From Candidatus Krumholzibacteriia bacterium (GTDB taxonomy: Bacteria > Krumholzibacteriota > Krumholzibacteriia > G020349025): a stretch of 29,558 nucleotides of DNA. Under the pieces are notes generated by a model. It had not been told where the DNA came from. It saw only the letters and a program-made list of their open reading frames with translations, and did no database searches. Positions 1-7,567 of this stretch are shown here, piece by piece. Made by a program: the position numbers and the translations under genes. Numbering within the stretch: the first letter of the stretch is position 1; the number at the start of each line of letters is the position of its first letter. Location: assembly GCA_035649275.1 (NCBI GenBank), contig DASRJW010000028.1:1-29558 (forward strand), written 5' to 3'.

Positions 1-126
1 GGACCAGGAGGCCAGGAGCGGACCGAACAAGAGTACGTCACGCTTCTCGCGAAGGCGAAGCTGCGCCTCACGCGGCTCGTGCCTACTGCATCGGCGGTGA
101 GCGTGGTCGAAGCCCGACTCGGATAG
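1..126 (+). CDS. O-methyltransferase, C-terminal end only
   Basis: Frame 1 is open from the window edge to a TAG at 124-126 and gives the last 41 residues of a protein. The end reads ERTEQEY...LLAKAKLRLTRLVPTASAVSVVEA, split here for length. This is the typical C-terminus of the plant-type/hydroxyneurosporene O-methyltransferase family, where an RT.EEY..L...AGFRLTR..PT.S..S.IEA pattern closes the Rossmann fold. The family transfers a methyl group from S-adenosylmethionine to a small-molecule hydroxyl. The catalytic and SAM-binding parts lie outside the window, so the substrate cannot be judged. The KAKLRL stretch in place of the usual AGFRL suggests some divergence. Family assignment rests on this tail alone. 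Confidence 0.6.
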   Translation, partial: GPGGQERTEQEYVTLLAKAKLRLTRLVPTASAVSVVEARLG

Positions 127-190
127 ATGTGGATGGAGGCAGCCGGACCGTGTCACGCTGCTGGCCGACAAGATCATCGATCAGAAGCGG

Positions 191-550
191 GTGCCGATGG
201 GCACCTTGGAGTTCGTCTACGCCAAGGCTGAACGACAGCTGACCTGTGAATTCACCAGGGGGCGGACGCACGGGCTCTGGGCCTTCAACGTGTCCGGTGA
301 CGCCATGACGGGAACACTCGTGATCCTGCCCGACCAGTCCCTGGCCCGGCGCGTGAGCGTGCATCGAGTCCGCGATGATCAGGTTCCGAAGGCGCCTGCT
401 CTCGACGAGTACAGTGGGCGCTGCCGTCGTGGCCTCCCAGCTTGCGCCGAACTCGCGCTCGCGGCGGAGCGACGAAGCCCGGGTGGATCCGAACCACGAC
501 ATGCTGGTGGCATTCGTGCCTCTGCGTCACGACTGGGTTCTCTCGATTGA
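191..550 (+). CDS. Conserved-looking hypothetical fragment
   Basis: Frame 2 has coding-like codon use (G/C third positions) from about 158 to 400, covering a segment with motifs GTLEFVYAKAERQLTCEFTR and GLWAFNVSGDAMTGTLVILP. After about 400 the frame becomes arginine/alanine-rich and less coding-like before the TGA at 548-550. The coding signal also runs upstream of the nominal GTG at 191 without any good start; an ATG lies at 197. No signal peptide or known domain is recognised. The short beta-rich pattern could be a small secreted or periplasmic protein. Missing start and fading end suggest a gene remnant left behind the methyltransferase, not an intact gene. I do not know the function. Confidence 0.35.
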   Translation: MPMGTLEFVYAKAERQLTCEFTRGRTHGLWAFNVSGDAMTGTLVILPDQSLARRVSVHRVRDDQVPKAPALDEYSGRCRRGLPACAELALAAERRSPGGSEPRHAGGIRASASRLGSLD

Positions 551-644
551 AGTATTCCCGTATCACCGGGCTTTCGATTACGCACCCAATGACTTTGTCC
601 TGGTGAAGCTAGCAATGGGCCTGTGGTCCAACGCTGAGGCCTGA
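375..644 (+). CDS. Hypothetical protein, doubtful
   Basis: An 89-codon frame starts at an ATG inside the preceding fragment and ends with TGA at 642-644. Its second half (from about 480) contains the protein-like stretch NHDMLVAFVPLRHDWVLSIE and a hydrophobic C-terminus, while its first half is arginine/serine-rich. No Shine-Dalgarno sequence stands out before 375. Third-position G/C bias is weaker than in the well-supported genes of this window. It may be the tail of a decayed gene whose first part is in frame 2 (a frameshift near 400-480), or chance. No family is recognised. Confidence 0.2.
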   Translation: MIRFRRRLLSTSTVGAAVVASQLAPNSRSRRSDEARVDPNHDMLVAFVPLRHDWVLSIEVFPYHRAFDYAPNDFVLVKLAMGLWSNAEA

Positions 645-650
645 CCCGCA

Positions 651-669
651 CCGGCGCGTCCGGCGCCGG
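651..669. terminator. GC-rich hairpin between convergent genes
   Basis: CCGGCGC at 651-657 pairs perfectly with GCGCCGG at 663-669 around a 5-base loop. It sits between the last plus-strand frame (ends 644) and the stop of the minus-strand symporter (671), the place expected for a shared terminator. No T-tract follows on either strand, so intrinsic termination is uncertain. Confidence 0.3.
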
Positions 670-670
670 C

Positions 671-1948
671 TCAGGCGCTGCTCTGCGCCTCGGGAAGGCG
701 CTTTTCGCCGCGGGAGACGACGACGGCCGCCACGAGGTCGCCGGTGACGTTGAGCGTCGTGCGGCACATGTCGAGGAAGCGGTCGACGCCCAGGATGAGG
801 CCGATGCCTTCCGCCGGCACGTGCACCATGCCGAGGATCATGGACACCACCGGGATCGAGCCGGCGGGCACGCCGGCGGTGCCAATGCCCCCCAGGATGC
901 AGACGAAGAGCACCAGCACTTGCTGCCCGAGCGAGAGCGGCACGCCATAGAACTGCGCCAGGAAGAGGACCGTCACGCCCTCGAACAGCGCAGTGCCGTT
1001 CTGGTTCGCCGTCGCGCCGACGGTGAGGACGAAGCGGCTCACCGTCTGCGGCAGCCGCAGCTTCTCTTCCGCCACCTGTAACGCCGTAGGCAGCGTGGCA
1101 TTGCTGGAGGCGGTGGAGAAGGCCGTCACCATGGCGGCCTGCACGGCGCGGAAGAAGGCGATGGGGTTCATGCCGCCGAGAAGTCTCACCACCAAGGAAT
1201 AGAAAACGAACTGATGGATGGCCAGCGCCAGGACGACGACGAGGACGTACCGCGCCAGGTGCCCCAACACTTCGAAGCCGAGGTCGGCGGTGATGGTGAA
1301 GAGCAAGGCCGCGACGCCGTAGGGCGCGCAAGAGATGACGATGCCGATGAGTCGCATGGTCACGTCGTAGAGGCCCTCGAGGAATTCCTGGAAACGGCGG
1401 GCCGCGGCGGTGCGGGTGAGCGACAGACCGATCCCCAACATGAGGGAGAAGAACATCACCGCCAGCATGTCGCCGTTGGCGGCGGCACGGATCGGGTTAT
1501 CGGGCACGATCTGCACCAGGAGCTGCAAGCCCGAGGGCGGCGCTTGTACCTGCGACACCGTCGCGGCACGCTCCGCCGCGCCGGCGCTCAAGCGAGCCCG
1601 CAGTTCCTCCGAGATGCCGCTGCCCGGTCGCAGCGTGTTCACCAGGAGGAGCCCGAGGAGGACCGCCATCGACGAGGCGACCACGGTGTAGGCAAGAGTC
1701 TTGAGACCGATGCGACCGAGGCTGCGGATCTCCCCCATGCCGGCCACGCCGAGGGAGAGGGCGGAGACGATGAGGGGCACCACGAGCATCAGGAGCGCGC
1801 GCAGGAAGATCTGACCCGCCGGCTGGGTCACGTGGCGCACGAACCATTGGAGGCCCGGAGCGTCGCCGAGGAGCTCGTGGGCAGTGATCCCGGCGACAAT
1901 GCCGAGCCCACCCCCGAGAAGCATGCGCGTGTGCAGCGGCAGACGCAT
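671..1948 (-). CDS. Dicarboxylate/amino acid:cation symporter (DAACS family)
   Basis: This 425-residue inner-membrane protein belongs to the glutamate/aspartate/C4-dicarboxylate:Na+ or H+ symporter family (GltP/DctA-like). Visible hallmarks are multiple hydrophobic segments, the serine-rich reentrant-loop motif AFSTASSNATLPTAL, the cation/substrate motif NQNGTALFEGVTV, the second hairpin GTAGVPAGS, and the late motif VDRFLDMCRTTLNVTGD. Length matches the family (about 400-450). The ATG at 1948 opens MRLPLHTRMLLGGG directly before TM1. The frame remains open far upstream, but that part is antisense to the adaptor gene. The arginine/aspartate in the last motif (MCRTTLNVTGD) is where the family reads acidic amino acids versus dicarboxylates; glutamate/aspartate is plausible, but this was not tested. 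It is divergent from the export locus. Confidence 0.9.
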   Translation of the reverse strand: MRLPLHTRMLLGGGLGIVAGITAHELLGDAPGLQWFVRHVTQPAGQIFLRALLMLVVPLIVSALSLGVAGMGEIRSLGRIGLKTLAYTVVASSMAVLLGLLLVNTLRPGSGISEELRARLSAGAAERAATVSQVQAPPSGLQLLVQIVPDNPIRAAANGDMLAVMFFSLMLGIGLSLTRTAAARRFQEFLEGLYDVTMRLIGIVISCAPYGVAALLFTITADLGFEVLGHLARYVLVVVLALAIHQFVFYSLVVRLLGGMNPIAFFRAVQAAMVTAFSTASSNATLPTALQVAEEKLRLPQTVSRFVLTVGATANQNGTALFEGVTVLFLAQFYGVPLSLGQQVLVLFVCILGGIGTAGVPAGSIPVVSMILGMVHVPAEGIGLILGVDRFLDMCRTTLNVTGDLVAAVVVSRGEKRLPEAQSSA

Positions 1949-2161
1949 CGCGGCAGTATGGAGGCTCCGGTGTCCCGGGGACAACCGGGAGATGGGGGGA
2001 ACCCGGGGGCGGGTGGGAATGTAGGCAAGGCTGGTGCGTGGAAGGTTCCGTCGGGGCGCGGGCCACGTGCTACGCTTGACGCCAGCAACGGTCCGTGCTG
2101 GAGTCGAACGCTCGTGCGCTGGCGACCTGCGTTCGCGGAAAACACGATCGGACAACAACGG
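1949..2161. promoter_or_regulatory. Divergent intergenic region
   Basis: These 213 bases separate the start codons of the symporter (minus) and the first export adaptor (plus), so both promoters should lie here. A TTGACG at 2076-2081 is a possible -35 box for the plus direction, but no convincing -10 follows at normal spacing. I see no clear operator. Confidence 0.3.
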
Positions 2162-3871
2162 ATGCCGACCTCGCCCTGGCTCGTGCAGCACACGACCGCA
2201 ACCGCGGTCCCGCTGCGAACTTCGACTGCCGCGGCCCCTTCGACTCGCCCCACCACCCCAGCGGTTGCACGGCAGCGTCCCGGACGCTACCGTCGCAGCA
2301 GCGTGTTCCTCGTTCTCCTCGGTCTCGCCACCACCTTCGGCGCTTGTGGCAAACAAAAGGACCTGCCGCTGTACGAGGCCGTGCCGGTCTCCCGGCGTGA
2401 CCTCGTGGTCTCCGCCATCGCCGCCGGCCAGCTGGAGCCGGTGCTGACCGTCGACGTGAAGTCGAAGGCCTCGGGGGAGATCATCGACATGCGGGTCGAG
2501 ACCGGCGCCGACGTCGACCCCGGGCAGCTGCTGGCGAGCATCGATCCCCGCCAGCCGCGCAACCAGCTGGCGCAGGCGGAGGCGAACCTCGAAGTCGCCA
2601 AGGCGCAGGAAGAGAACGCCGACGCTCAGTTGGCACGTTCCCAGAAGCTCTTCCAGCTCGAAGGCATCCCCGAGACCGAGTACGAGACCGCCAAGCTCGC
2701 CTCCGCCAATGCCAAAGCCGCGGTCGTGCGCGCCCAGGTGGACCTCGAGACCGCCCGCGATCAGATGGACGACACCCAGGTCCGCGCCCCGCTGCGCGGC
2801 ACGGTGCTGGTGAAGAACGTCGAGCTGGGCACGGTGATCTCGAGCCCCACGCGCGACGTGGGCGGGGGCACCGTGCTCTTCCGCATGGCCAATCTGGATT
2901 CCGTGCAGGTGCGCTCGCTGGTGGACGAAACCGACATCGGCAAGGTGCGACCCGGCCTCGAGACCACCATCACCGTCGATGCCTATCCCAACCGTCCCTT
3001 CAGCGGCCGGGTGCTCAAGATCGAGCCGCAAGCCACGGTGCAGCAGAACGTCACCATGTTTCCCGTGCTCGTGGGACTCTTGAATCCGGAGCACCTCCTC
3101 ATGCCGGGGATGAACTGCGAGGTGGAGATCCACGTCGGAGAACGGCAAGGCGTGCTCGCCATTCCCAACGCGGCGCTGCGCACGCAGCGCGACGTGGCCT
3201 CGGCGGCCCAGGTGCTGGGGCTCGACCCGGACGAGGTGCAGCACTCTCTGGCGGCACCGACGGACCCGAAGCCGGCAGCGGCGGATAGCAGCGGCGACAA
3301 GGACAGCGCGAAGGAAAGCGCCAGCCCGGCAGGTGCCACGACGCCAGGAACCGACGGCAAGGGCGAGACTTTCCGCCTCCCCGACGGCCGGGAGATCCCG
3401 CTGCCCCCGGGGGTCACGGCGGAGGCAGTGCGCGCCGCATTCCAGAAGCGCATGGCGGGACAGGAGCTGGCGCCGGCGGAGCGGGCGATGATGCAGCAGG
3501 TGTTCGGCCAGATGCGCCGGGGCGGTGGAGGCGGCCGCGGCGGCGGCGGCGGACGTGGCGGTGGCGGCTGGAACGGCCAGGGCAGGAGCAACGATTTCGG
3601 CGGCAACTACATCGTCTTCGCCCTGCACGGAGGCAAGCCGGCGCCGCAGCGGATCAAGACCGGCCTCACGGACCTGGATCACATCGAGGTGACCGAGGGG
3701 CTCTCGGAAGCAGACACGGTGCTGGTGCTGCCGAGCGCGTCGCTGCTGCAATCGCAGCGCGAGTTCCGCGAGCGCTTCCAGCGCATGACCGGCGGCGGCT
3801 TGCCTGGCATGCAGCAGCAGCAGCCGGCGCCGCGGGGCGGCGGCGGCCAAGCGCCGCGGGGAGCGCCGTAG
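2162..3871 (+). CDS. MacA/HlyD-type efflux periplasmic adaptor 1
   Basis: This 569-residue membrane-fusion protein would link an inner-membrane MacB-type exporter to an outer-membrane channel. A hydrophobic segment (about residues 48-61) ends in TTFGAC at Cys62, a probable lipobox, so it may be a lipoprotein. It is followed by a barrel-sandwich half (SGEIIDMRVETGADVDPGQL), a coiled-coil hairpin rich in Ala/Glu/Gln, the returning half-barrel (VRAPLRGTVL), and beta-barrel/proximal domains (LMPGMNCEVEI). Unusual additions are a long polar insert (about residues 355-450), a glycine/arginine run (about 449-472) and a Gln/Gly-rich C-terminus. The ATG at 2162 gives a long basic N-terminus without a clear ribosome site; GTG at 2303 is an alternative. 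The stop is 2 bases before permease 1. Confidence 0.88.
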   Translation: MPTSPWLVQHTTATAVPLRTSTAAAPSTRPTTPAVARQRPGRYRRSSVFLVLLGLATTFGACGKQKDLPLYEAVPVSRRDLVVSAIAAGQLEPVLTVDVKSKASGEIIDMRVETGADVDPGQLLASIDPRQPRNQLAQAEANLEVAKAQEENADAQLARSQKLFQLEGIPETEYETAKLASANAKAAVVRAQVDLETARDQMDDTQVRAPLRGTVLVKNVELGTVISSPTRDVGGGTVLFRMANLDSVQVRSLVDETDIGKVRPGLETTITVDAYPNRPFSGRVLKIEPQATVQQNVTMFPVLVGLLNPEHLLMPGMNCEVEIHVGERQGVLAIPNAALRTQRDVASAAQVLGLDPDEVQHSLAAPTDPKPAAADSSGDKDSAKESASPAGATTPGTDGKGETFRLPDGREIPLPPGVTAEAVRAAFQKRMAGQELAPAERAMMQQVFGQMRRGGGGGRGGGGGRGGGGWNGQGRSNDFGGNYIVFALHGGKPAPQRIKTGLTDLDHIEVTEGLSEADTVLVLPSASLLQSQREFRERFQRMTGGGLPGMQQQQPAPRGGGGQAPRGAP

Positions 3872-3873
3872 CC

Positions 3874-5088
3874 ATGCTGCTCGTGGAGATCCTGCGTGTC
3901 GCCCTCGAAGCCGTCCGGGCCAACAAGATGCGCTCGCTCCTCACCATGCTCGGCATCATCATCGGCGTGGGCGCGGTGATCACCATGCTCGCCCTCGGCA
4001 CCGGGGCGCGACACGCGGTGGAAGCGCGGATCCAGGCCCTCGGAGCCAACCTGCTCAGCATCTATCCCGGGCAGTCGATGATGCGCGGCGTTGCCCAAGA
4101 CGTCCGTGTCAGCCTGACGCTGGACGACGCCGAAGCCCTCGGCGGCGAAGCGCGCTACGTGCGGGCCGTGGTCCCGGAGCTGTCGCGCAACCTGCAGGTG
4201 GAACGGGGCAACCAAAACCTCAACGTCAACGTCGTCGGCACCACGCCCGATTACATCCCGGTCCGCAACTACACCTTGCCCGCGGGACGCATGTTCACCC
4301 ACGGCGACGACGAGGCGCAGCGGCGCTTCGCCGTGGTGGGCTCCGCCATCCCGGACATGCTGAACTCGAACGCCACCGCCCTCATCGGCCAGCAGCTGCA
4401 CATCGCCGGCACCCCCTTCGAGATCATCGGGGTGCTCTCGGAGAAGGGCGGCGCGCAGGGTTGGCAGAACCCGGACGAGCAGATCCTGGTGCCGTTGCAA
4501 ACGGCGCGCTACCGGGTCCTGGGCACGGACCGGCTGCGGTCGATCACGGTGCAGGTCGACAAGCCGGAGTTCATGAACTTGGCGATGCTCGAGATCGAGC
4601 GGGTGCTGCGCCGGGAGCACCACATCCGGCCCGGCGAGGCCAACGACTTCATGATCCGCAACCAGGCCGATGTCATGGCCACCTTCCAGGAGACCACCCA
4701 GACCTTCTCCATCCTCCTGGCGGGGATCGCGGCGGTGAGCCTGCTCGTCGGCGGCATCGGCATCATGAACATCATGCTGGTGTCGGTGACCGAGCGCACC
4801 CGGGAGATCGGCATTCGCAAGGCCCTCGGCGCCACCCGCTTCCACATCCTCTTTCAGTTCCTGGTAGAGGCCCTGGTCCTCTGCTTGGTGGGCGGCTTGC
4901 TCGGCATCCTCTTCGGTTCGCTCGGCGCCATGGCGCTCTCCCGGCTGGCGCACTGGAACACCGCCATCCAGCCGCTCGCCATCCTGCTTGCCTTCGCCTT
5001 CAGCTTCGCCGTCGGCCTCTTCTTCGGCATCTGGCCGGCGCGCCGCGCCGCCATCCTGGACCCGATCGTGGCGCTGCGCTACGAGTGA
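3874..5088 (+). CDS. MacB-type ABC transporter permease 1
   Basis: A 404-residue permease of the MacB/FtsX/LolC class without its own ATPase domain. It has one N-terminal membrane helix (RSLLTMLGIIIGVGAVITML, about residues 24-43), a periplasmic MacB-core domain (about 45-270), and three C-terminal helices that begin with the signature LLVGGIGIMNIMLVSVTERT followed by the coupling helix TREIGIRKALGA. The protein ends in the family-typical ARRAAILDPIVALRYE. This class acts by mechanotransmission, moving periplasmic substrates out through an adaptor and outer-membrane channel. It starts 2 bases after the adaptor 1 stop, so translation is probably coupled. It must borrow an ATPase; the nearest is at 6772-7473. 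Substrate unknown. Confidence 0.92.
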   Translation: MLLVEILRVALEAVRANKMRSLLTMLGIIIGVGAVITMLALGTGARHAVEARIQALGANLLSIYPGQSMMRGVAQDVRVSLTLDDAEALGGEARYVRAVVPELSRNLQVERGNQNLNVNVVGTTPDYIPVRNYTLPAGRMFTHGDDEAQRRFAVVGSAIPDMLNSNATALIGQQLHIAGTPFEIIGVLSEKGGAQGWQNPDEQILVPLQTARYRVLGTDRLRSITVQVDKPEFMNLAMLEIERVLRREHHIRPGEANDFMIRNQADVMATFQETTQTFSILLAGIAAVSLLVGGIGIMNIMLVSVTERTREIGIRKALGATRFHILFQFLVEALVLCLVGGLLGILFGSLGAMALSRLAHWNTAIQPLAILLAFAFSFAVGLFFGIWPARRAAILDPIVALRYE

Positions 5089-5464
5089 CCGCGGCGGGAC
5101 GGCACCCCCGTCACGAGAGTGGCGACGGCACTCCGCCCCAGCAGGTGCTCTCGCCACCCGGCGCCGACCGCGGCTCCGGGCGAAAACCCGGGGCCCGTCC
5201 GCCCACCCCCCGGGGCCGGGGCGCGGTGGTGTAACCTCTGGTGCGCCCGGCACGTACTCGGCCTCGGACCCAGCAGCGTCGGCCCCTCCCCCATTCGATG
5301 GCTCCTGGCTCCGGTGCTATGCTGAGTCTCGCCGCAGAGCTGGTGTGTTGGCCGCACGGAACCTTGTTGGGTTTGTGGGCGTCCTCTCTGTGAGCGGGGA
5401 TGGAGGCCTGGCCGGCACCCGGATGCATCGCCGGTTCCCGCTGCGGCTCCCGTGAAAGGATTCC
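5089..5464. other. 376-base gap inside the export locus
   Basis: No credible gene lies here; open frames on both strands are short and arginine/proline-rich. The gap holds a hairpin (5172-5195) just after permease 1 and, near 5317-5322, a TATGCT that could be a -10 box with a poor TTCGAT upstream. The end carries AAAGGA at 5456-5461, a ribosome site for adaptor 2. The layout suggests the locus is transcribed as two units. Confidence 0.4.
5172..5195 (+). terminator. Candidate terminator hairpin after permease 1
   Basis: GGCTCCGGG (5172-5180) pairs with CCCGGGGCC (5187-5195), a 9-bp stem with one G-T pair, around the loop CGAAAA. It lies about 85 bases after the permease 1 stop. There is no T-tract, so it may be a stabilising structure instead. 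Confidence 0.3.
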
Positions 5465-6775
5465 ATGCGCAAGCGAAAGAAGCTGTTCATCGGGCTCGGG
5501 ATCCTGCTCGTTCTCCTCGCCGTCGTCGCCGTCAGCTTGCTGCGCGGGCGCGGCGAGAAGGGCACGCCGGTGACGCTCGCCGCCGTCAAGGTCGGCACGG
5601 TCGTGGGCAAGGTGAGCGGCCCCGGGGTGGTGAACCCCGAGGCGATCGTGGACATCAGCGCCCACCTGCCCGGCGAGATCACCCGGCTGGCGGTGAAGGA
5701 GGGCGATGCGGTGACCAAGGGCCAGCTCCTCCTCGAGATCGACCCCACCAAGTTCCAGGCCAGCGTCGAAGAGGGGCAGGCGGCGGTGGCGGCGCAGAAG
5801 TCACAGGTGCAGCTGGCGCACGCGCAGAACGAGAAGGCTCAGGCGGATGTGAAACGCTCCGAGGACCTGTACGCCCGCAAGCTGGTCTCCGACCAGGAGG
5901 TGCACCTGGCACGAACGACGGCGCGAGTGGAGGAGTCCCGACTGGGGGCCGCCGAGCAAGCGTATCAGCAGTCGGTGGCGGCGCTGCAGCGGGCGCAGGA
6001 CGACCTCAATAAGTGCCGTTACACCGCCAACATGGATGGCGTGGTCTCGCGGCTCAACGTCGAGGAAGGCGAAATGGCCGTGGTGGGAACCATGAACAAC
6101 CCCGGCACCGTGCTGCTCTCCATCGCCGATCTCGCCCGCATGGAGGTGGAGGCCGAGATCGACGAGACCGATATCGTGGACGTGCGTCTGGGACAGAAGG
6201 CCCGGGTGAAGGTGGACGCCTTCCCGGACACCAGTTTCGGCGCCACGGTGACGGAGATCGCCAACACCGCGGTGACCCGGAACCGGGGCACCCAGGAAGA
6301 GGTGACGAACTTCACGGTCAAGGTGGTCATGGTGGACCGCGATCCGGCGCTGCGACCGGGCATGACGGCGACGTTGGAGATCGAGACCGCGGTGCGCGAC
6401 AACGTCGTCCGCATCCCCATCCAGGCTGTGGTGGCCCGTGACCCGGAGAAGGAGAAGCAAGCGCTGGAGAAGGAGAAGAAACCCAACGACAAAGGCGGGA
6501 ACACCGCCAGTGCGGCGGAAACGCCGGAGGACGAGGAGGCGGCCGAGAGCAAGCGCAAGGAAGGAGTCTACGTCTTCCGCGACGGGCGCGCCGAGTTCGT
6601 TCCGGTGGAAAGCGGTGTGAGCGACGACCGCTTCATCGAAATCCGCACCGGCCTCGCCGCCGGAGAGCGCGTGGTCACCGGCCCCTACCAAACCCTGCGG
6701 ACCCTCACCAGCGGCAAGCTGCTCCGGGAACGCAAGCCCGAGGAAGCCGCGCGGGAGGGCAAACCGCAAACATGA
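5465..6775 (+). CDS. MacA/HlyD-type efflux periplasmic adaptor 2
   Basis: A 436-residue membrane-fusion protein, the second adaptor of this locus. It starts with a basic stretch and a single N-terminal helix ([20 protein letters not shown], about residues 8-27), with no lipobox, so it is probably anchored by this helix. The order is barrel-sandwich half ([20 protein letters not shown]), coiled-coil hairpin (about 100-180), second half-barrel ([18 protein letters not shown]), beta-barrel ([18 protein letters not shown]) and membrane-proximal domain ([14 protein letters not shown]). A charged Lys/Glu linker (about 325-360) interrupts the last domain. The ribosome site AAAGGA precedes the ATG. 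The last codon overlaps the ATPase start in an ATGA. It shares the DETDI motif with adaptor 1. Confidence 0.92.
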   Translation: MRKRKKLFIGLGILLVLLAVVAVSLLRGRGEKGTPVTLAAVKVGTVVGKVSGPGVVNPEAIVDISAHLPGEITRLAVKEGDAVTKGQLLLEIDPTKFQASVEEGQAAVAAQKSQVQLAHAQNEKAQADVKRSEDLYARKLVSDQEVHLARTTARVEESRLGAAEQAYQQSVAALQRAQDDLNKCRYTANMDGVVSRLNVEEGEMAVVGTMNNPGTVLLSIADLARMEVEAEIDETDIVDVRLGQKARVKVDAFPDTSFGATVTEIANTAVTRNRGTQEEVTNFTVKVVMVDRDPALRPGMTATLEIETAVRDNVVRIPIQAVVARDPEKEKQALEKEKKPNDKGGNTASAAETPEDEEAAESKRKEGVYVFRDGRAEFVPVESGVSDDRFIEIRTGLAAGERVVTGPYQTLRTLTSGKLLRERKPEEAAREGKPQT

Positions 6776-7473
6776 CGCTCATCGACATCCGTGAGTTGGT
6801 GAAGGACTACAACATGGGCAGCACCACGGTGCGGGCCCTGGCGGGCGTGGACCTCAAGATCGAGCGCAACGAGTACGTCGCCATCATGGGCCCCAGTGGC
6901 TCCGGAAAGTCGACCCTGATGAACCTCGTCGGCTGCCTGGATACTCCCACCTCCGGGGAGTACTTCCTCAACGGCCGTGACGTGAGCCGGATGAACGACA
7001 ACGAGCTCGCGGCGGTGCGCAACCGCGAGATCGGCTTCGTCTTCCAGACCTTCAACCTCCTGCCCCGAGCCAGCGCCTTCCACAACGTGGAGCTGCCCCT
7101 GGTCTACGCCCGCGTGCGCTCCGGGGAGCGGCGGAAACGCACCGCCGCCGCGCTCGAGGCGGTGGGGCTCACCGACCGCGGCCACCACAAGCCCAACGAG
7201 CTCTCCGGCGGCCAGCGCCAGCGTGTCGCCATCGCCCGCGCCCTGGTGACGGAGCCGTCGCTCATCCTGGCCGACGAACCCACGGGCAACCTGGACACGA
7301 AGACCGGCGAGGAGATCATGCAAGTATTCGAGGATCTGTACCGCGGCGGCAACACCATCGTCATGGTAACCCACGAGGCGGACATCGCCCGCCACTGCCG
7401 CCGCGTGGTGCGCTTGCGCGACGGTCACATCGAGCTCGACACCACCGCGGACCGCGCCTTCGCCCAGGCGTGA
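6772..7473 (+). CDS. MacB/LolD-type ABC transporter ATP-binding protein
   Basis: A 233-residue ABC ATPase of the MacB/LolD/FtsE group. All motifs are present: Walker [10 protein letters not shown] (residues 40-48), Q-loop in FVFQTFNLL (Q92), signature [15 protein letters not shown] (144-158), Walker [13 protein letters not shown] (164-175), and switch histidine in MVTHEADIA. The insertion typical of the group, with NLVGCLD after Walker A, is also present. It overlaps adaptor 2 by 4 bases (ATGA), so translation is coupled. It is the only ATPase among three ATPase-less permeases in this locus, so it probably serves permeases 2 and 3 and possibly permease 1. It should act as a dimer on the cytoplasmic face. 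Confidence 0.97.
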   Translation: MTLIDIRELVKDYNMGSTTVRALAGVDLKIERNEYVAIMGPSGSGKSTLMNLVGCLDTPTSGEYFLNGRDVSRMNDNELAAVRNREIGFVFQTFNLLPRASAFHNVELPLVYARVRSGERRKRTAAALEAVGLTDRGHHKPNELSGGQRQRVAIARALVTEPSLILADEPTGNLDTKTGEEIMQVFEDLYRGGNTIVMVTHEADIARHCRRVVRLRDGHIELDTTADRAFAQA

Positions 7474-7482
7474 GTCGCGGCG

Positions 7483-7501
7483 CCGGCAGGCACGGTGCCG
7501 G
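7483..7501 (+). other. Intercistronic hairpin after the ATPase gene
   Basis: CCGGCA (7483-7488) pairs with TGCCGG (7496-7501) around a 7-base loop, 10 bases after the ATPase stop. It could modulate mRNA stability or ATPase:permease ratio. Short stem, so chance is possible in such GC-rich DNA. Confidence 0.25.
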
Positions 7502-7545
7502 TGCACAGGGTACCGACGAGATCGAGGCTCGCGTGCGGAGGCATT

Positions 7546-7561
7546 CCTCCGGCGCCGGAGG
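7546..7561 (+). promoter_or_regulatory. Perfect palindrome covering the permease 2 ribosome site
   Basis: CCTCCGGCGCCGGAGG is a perfect 16-base palindrome. Its right end GGAGG (7557-7561) is the Shine-Dalgarno sequence of permease 2, 6 bases before the ATG at 7568. Folded as a 6-bp stem with a GCGC loop, it would hide the ribosome site. Confidence 0.4.
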
Positions 7562-7567
7562 CCGAGG

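Noticed and set aside
1214-2161. Upstream extension of the adaptor 1 frame across the symporter gene
   Set aside because: Antisense to a well-supported symporter; composition is low quality and lacks motifs.
1949-3850. Long minus-strand open frame continuing upstream of the symporter start (about 630 codons)
   Set aside because: It is antisense to export adaptor 1 and its peptide is His/Arg/Leu-rich without domains; the symporter has a natural start at 1948.
3679-5253. 524-codon minus-strand open frame over permease 1
   Set aside because: Antisense shadow of a clear MacB-type permease; charged, His-rich, no domain.
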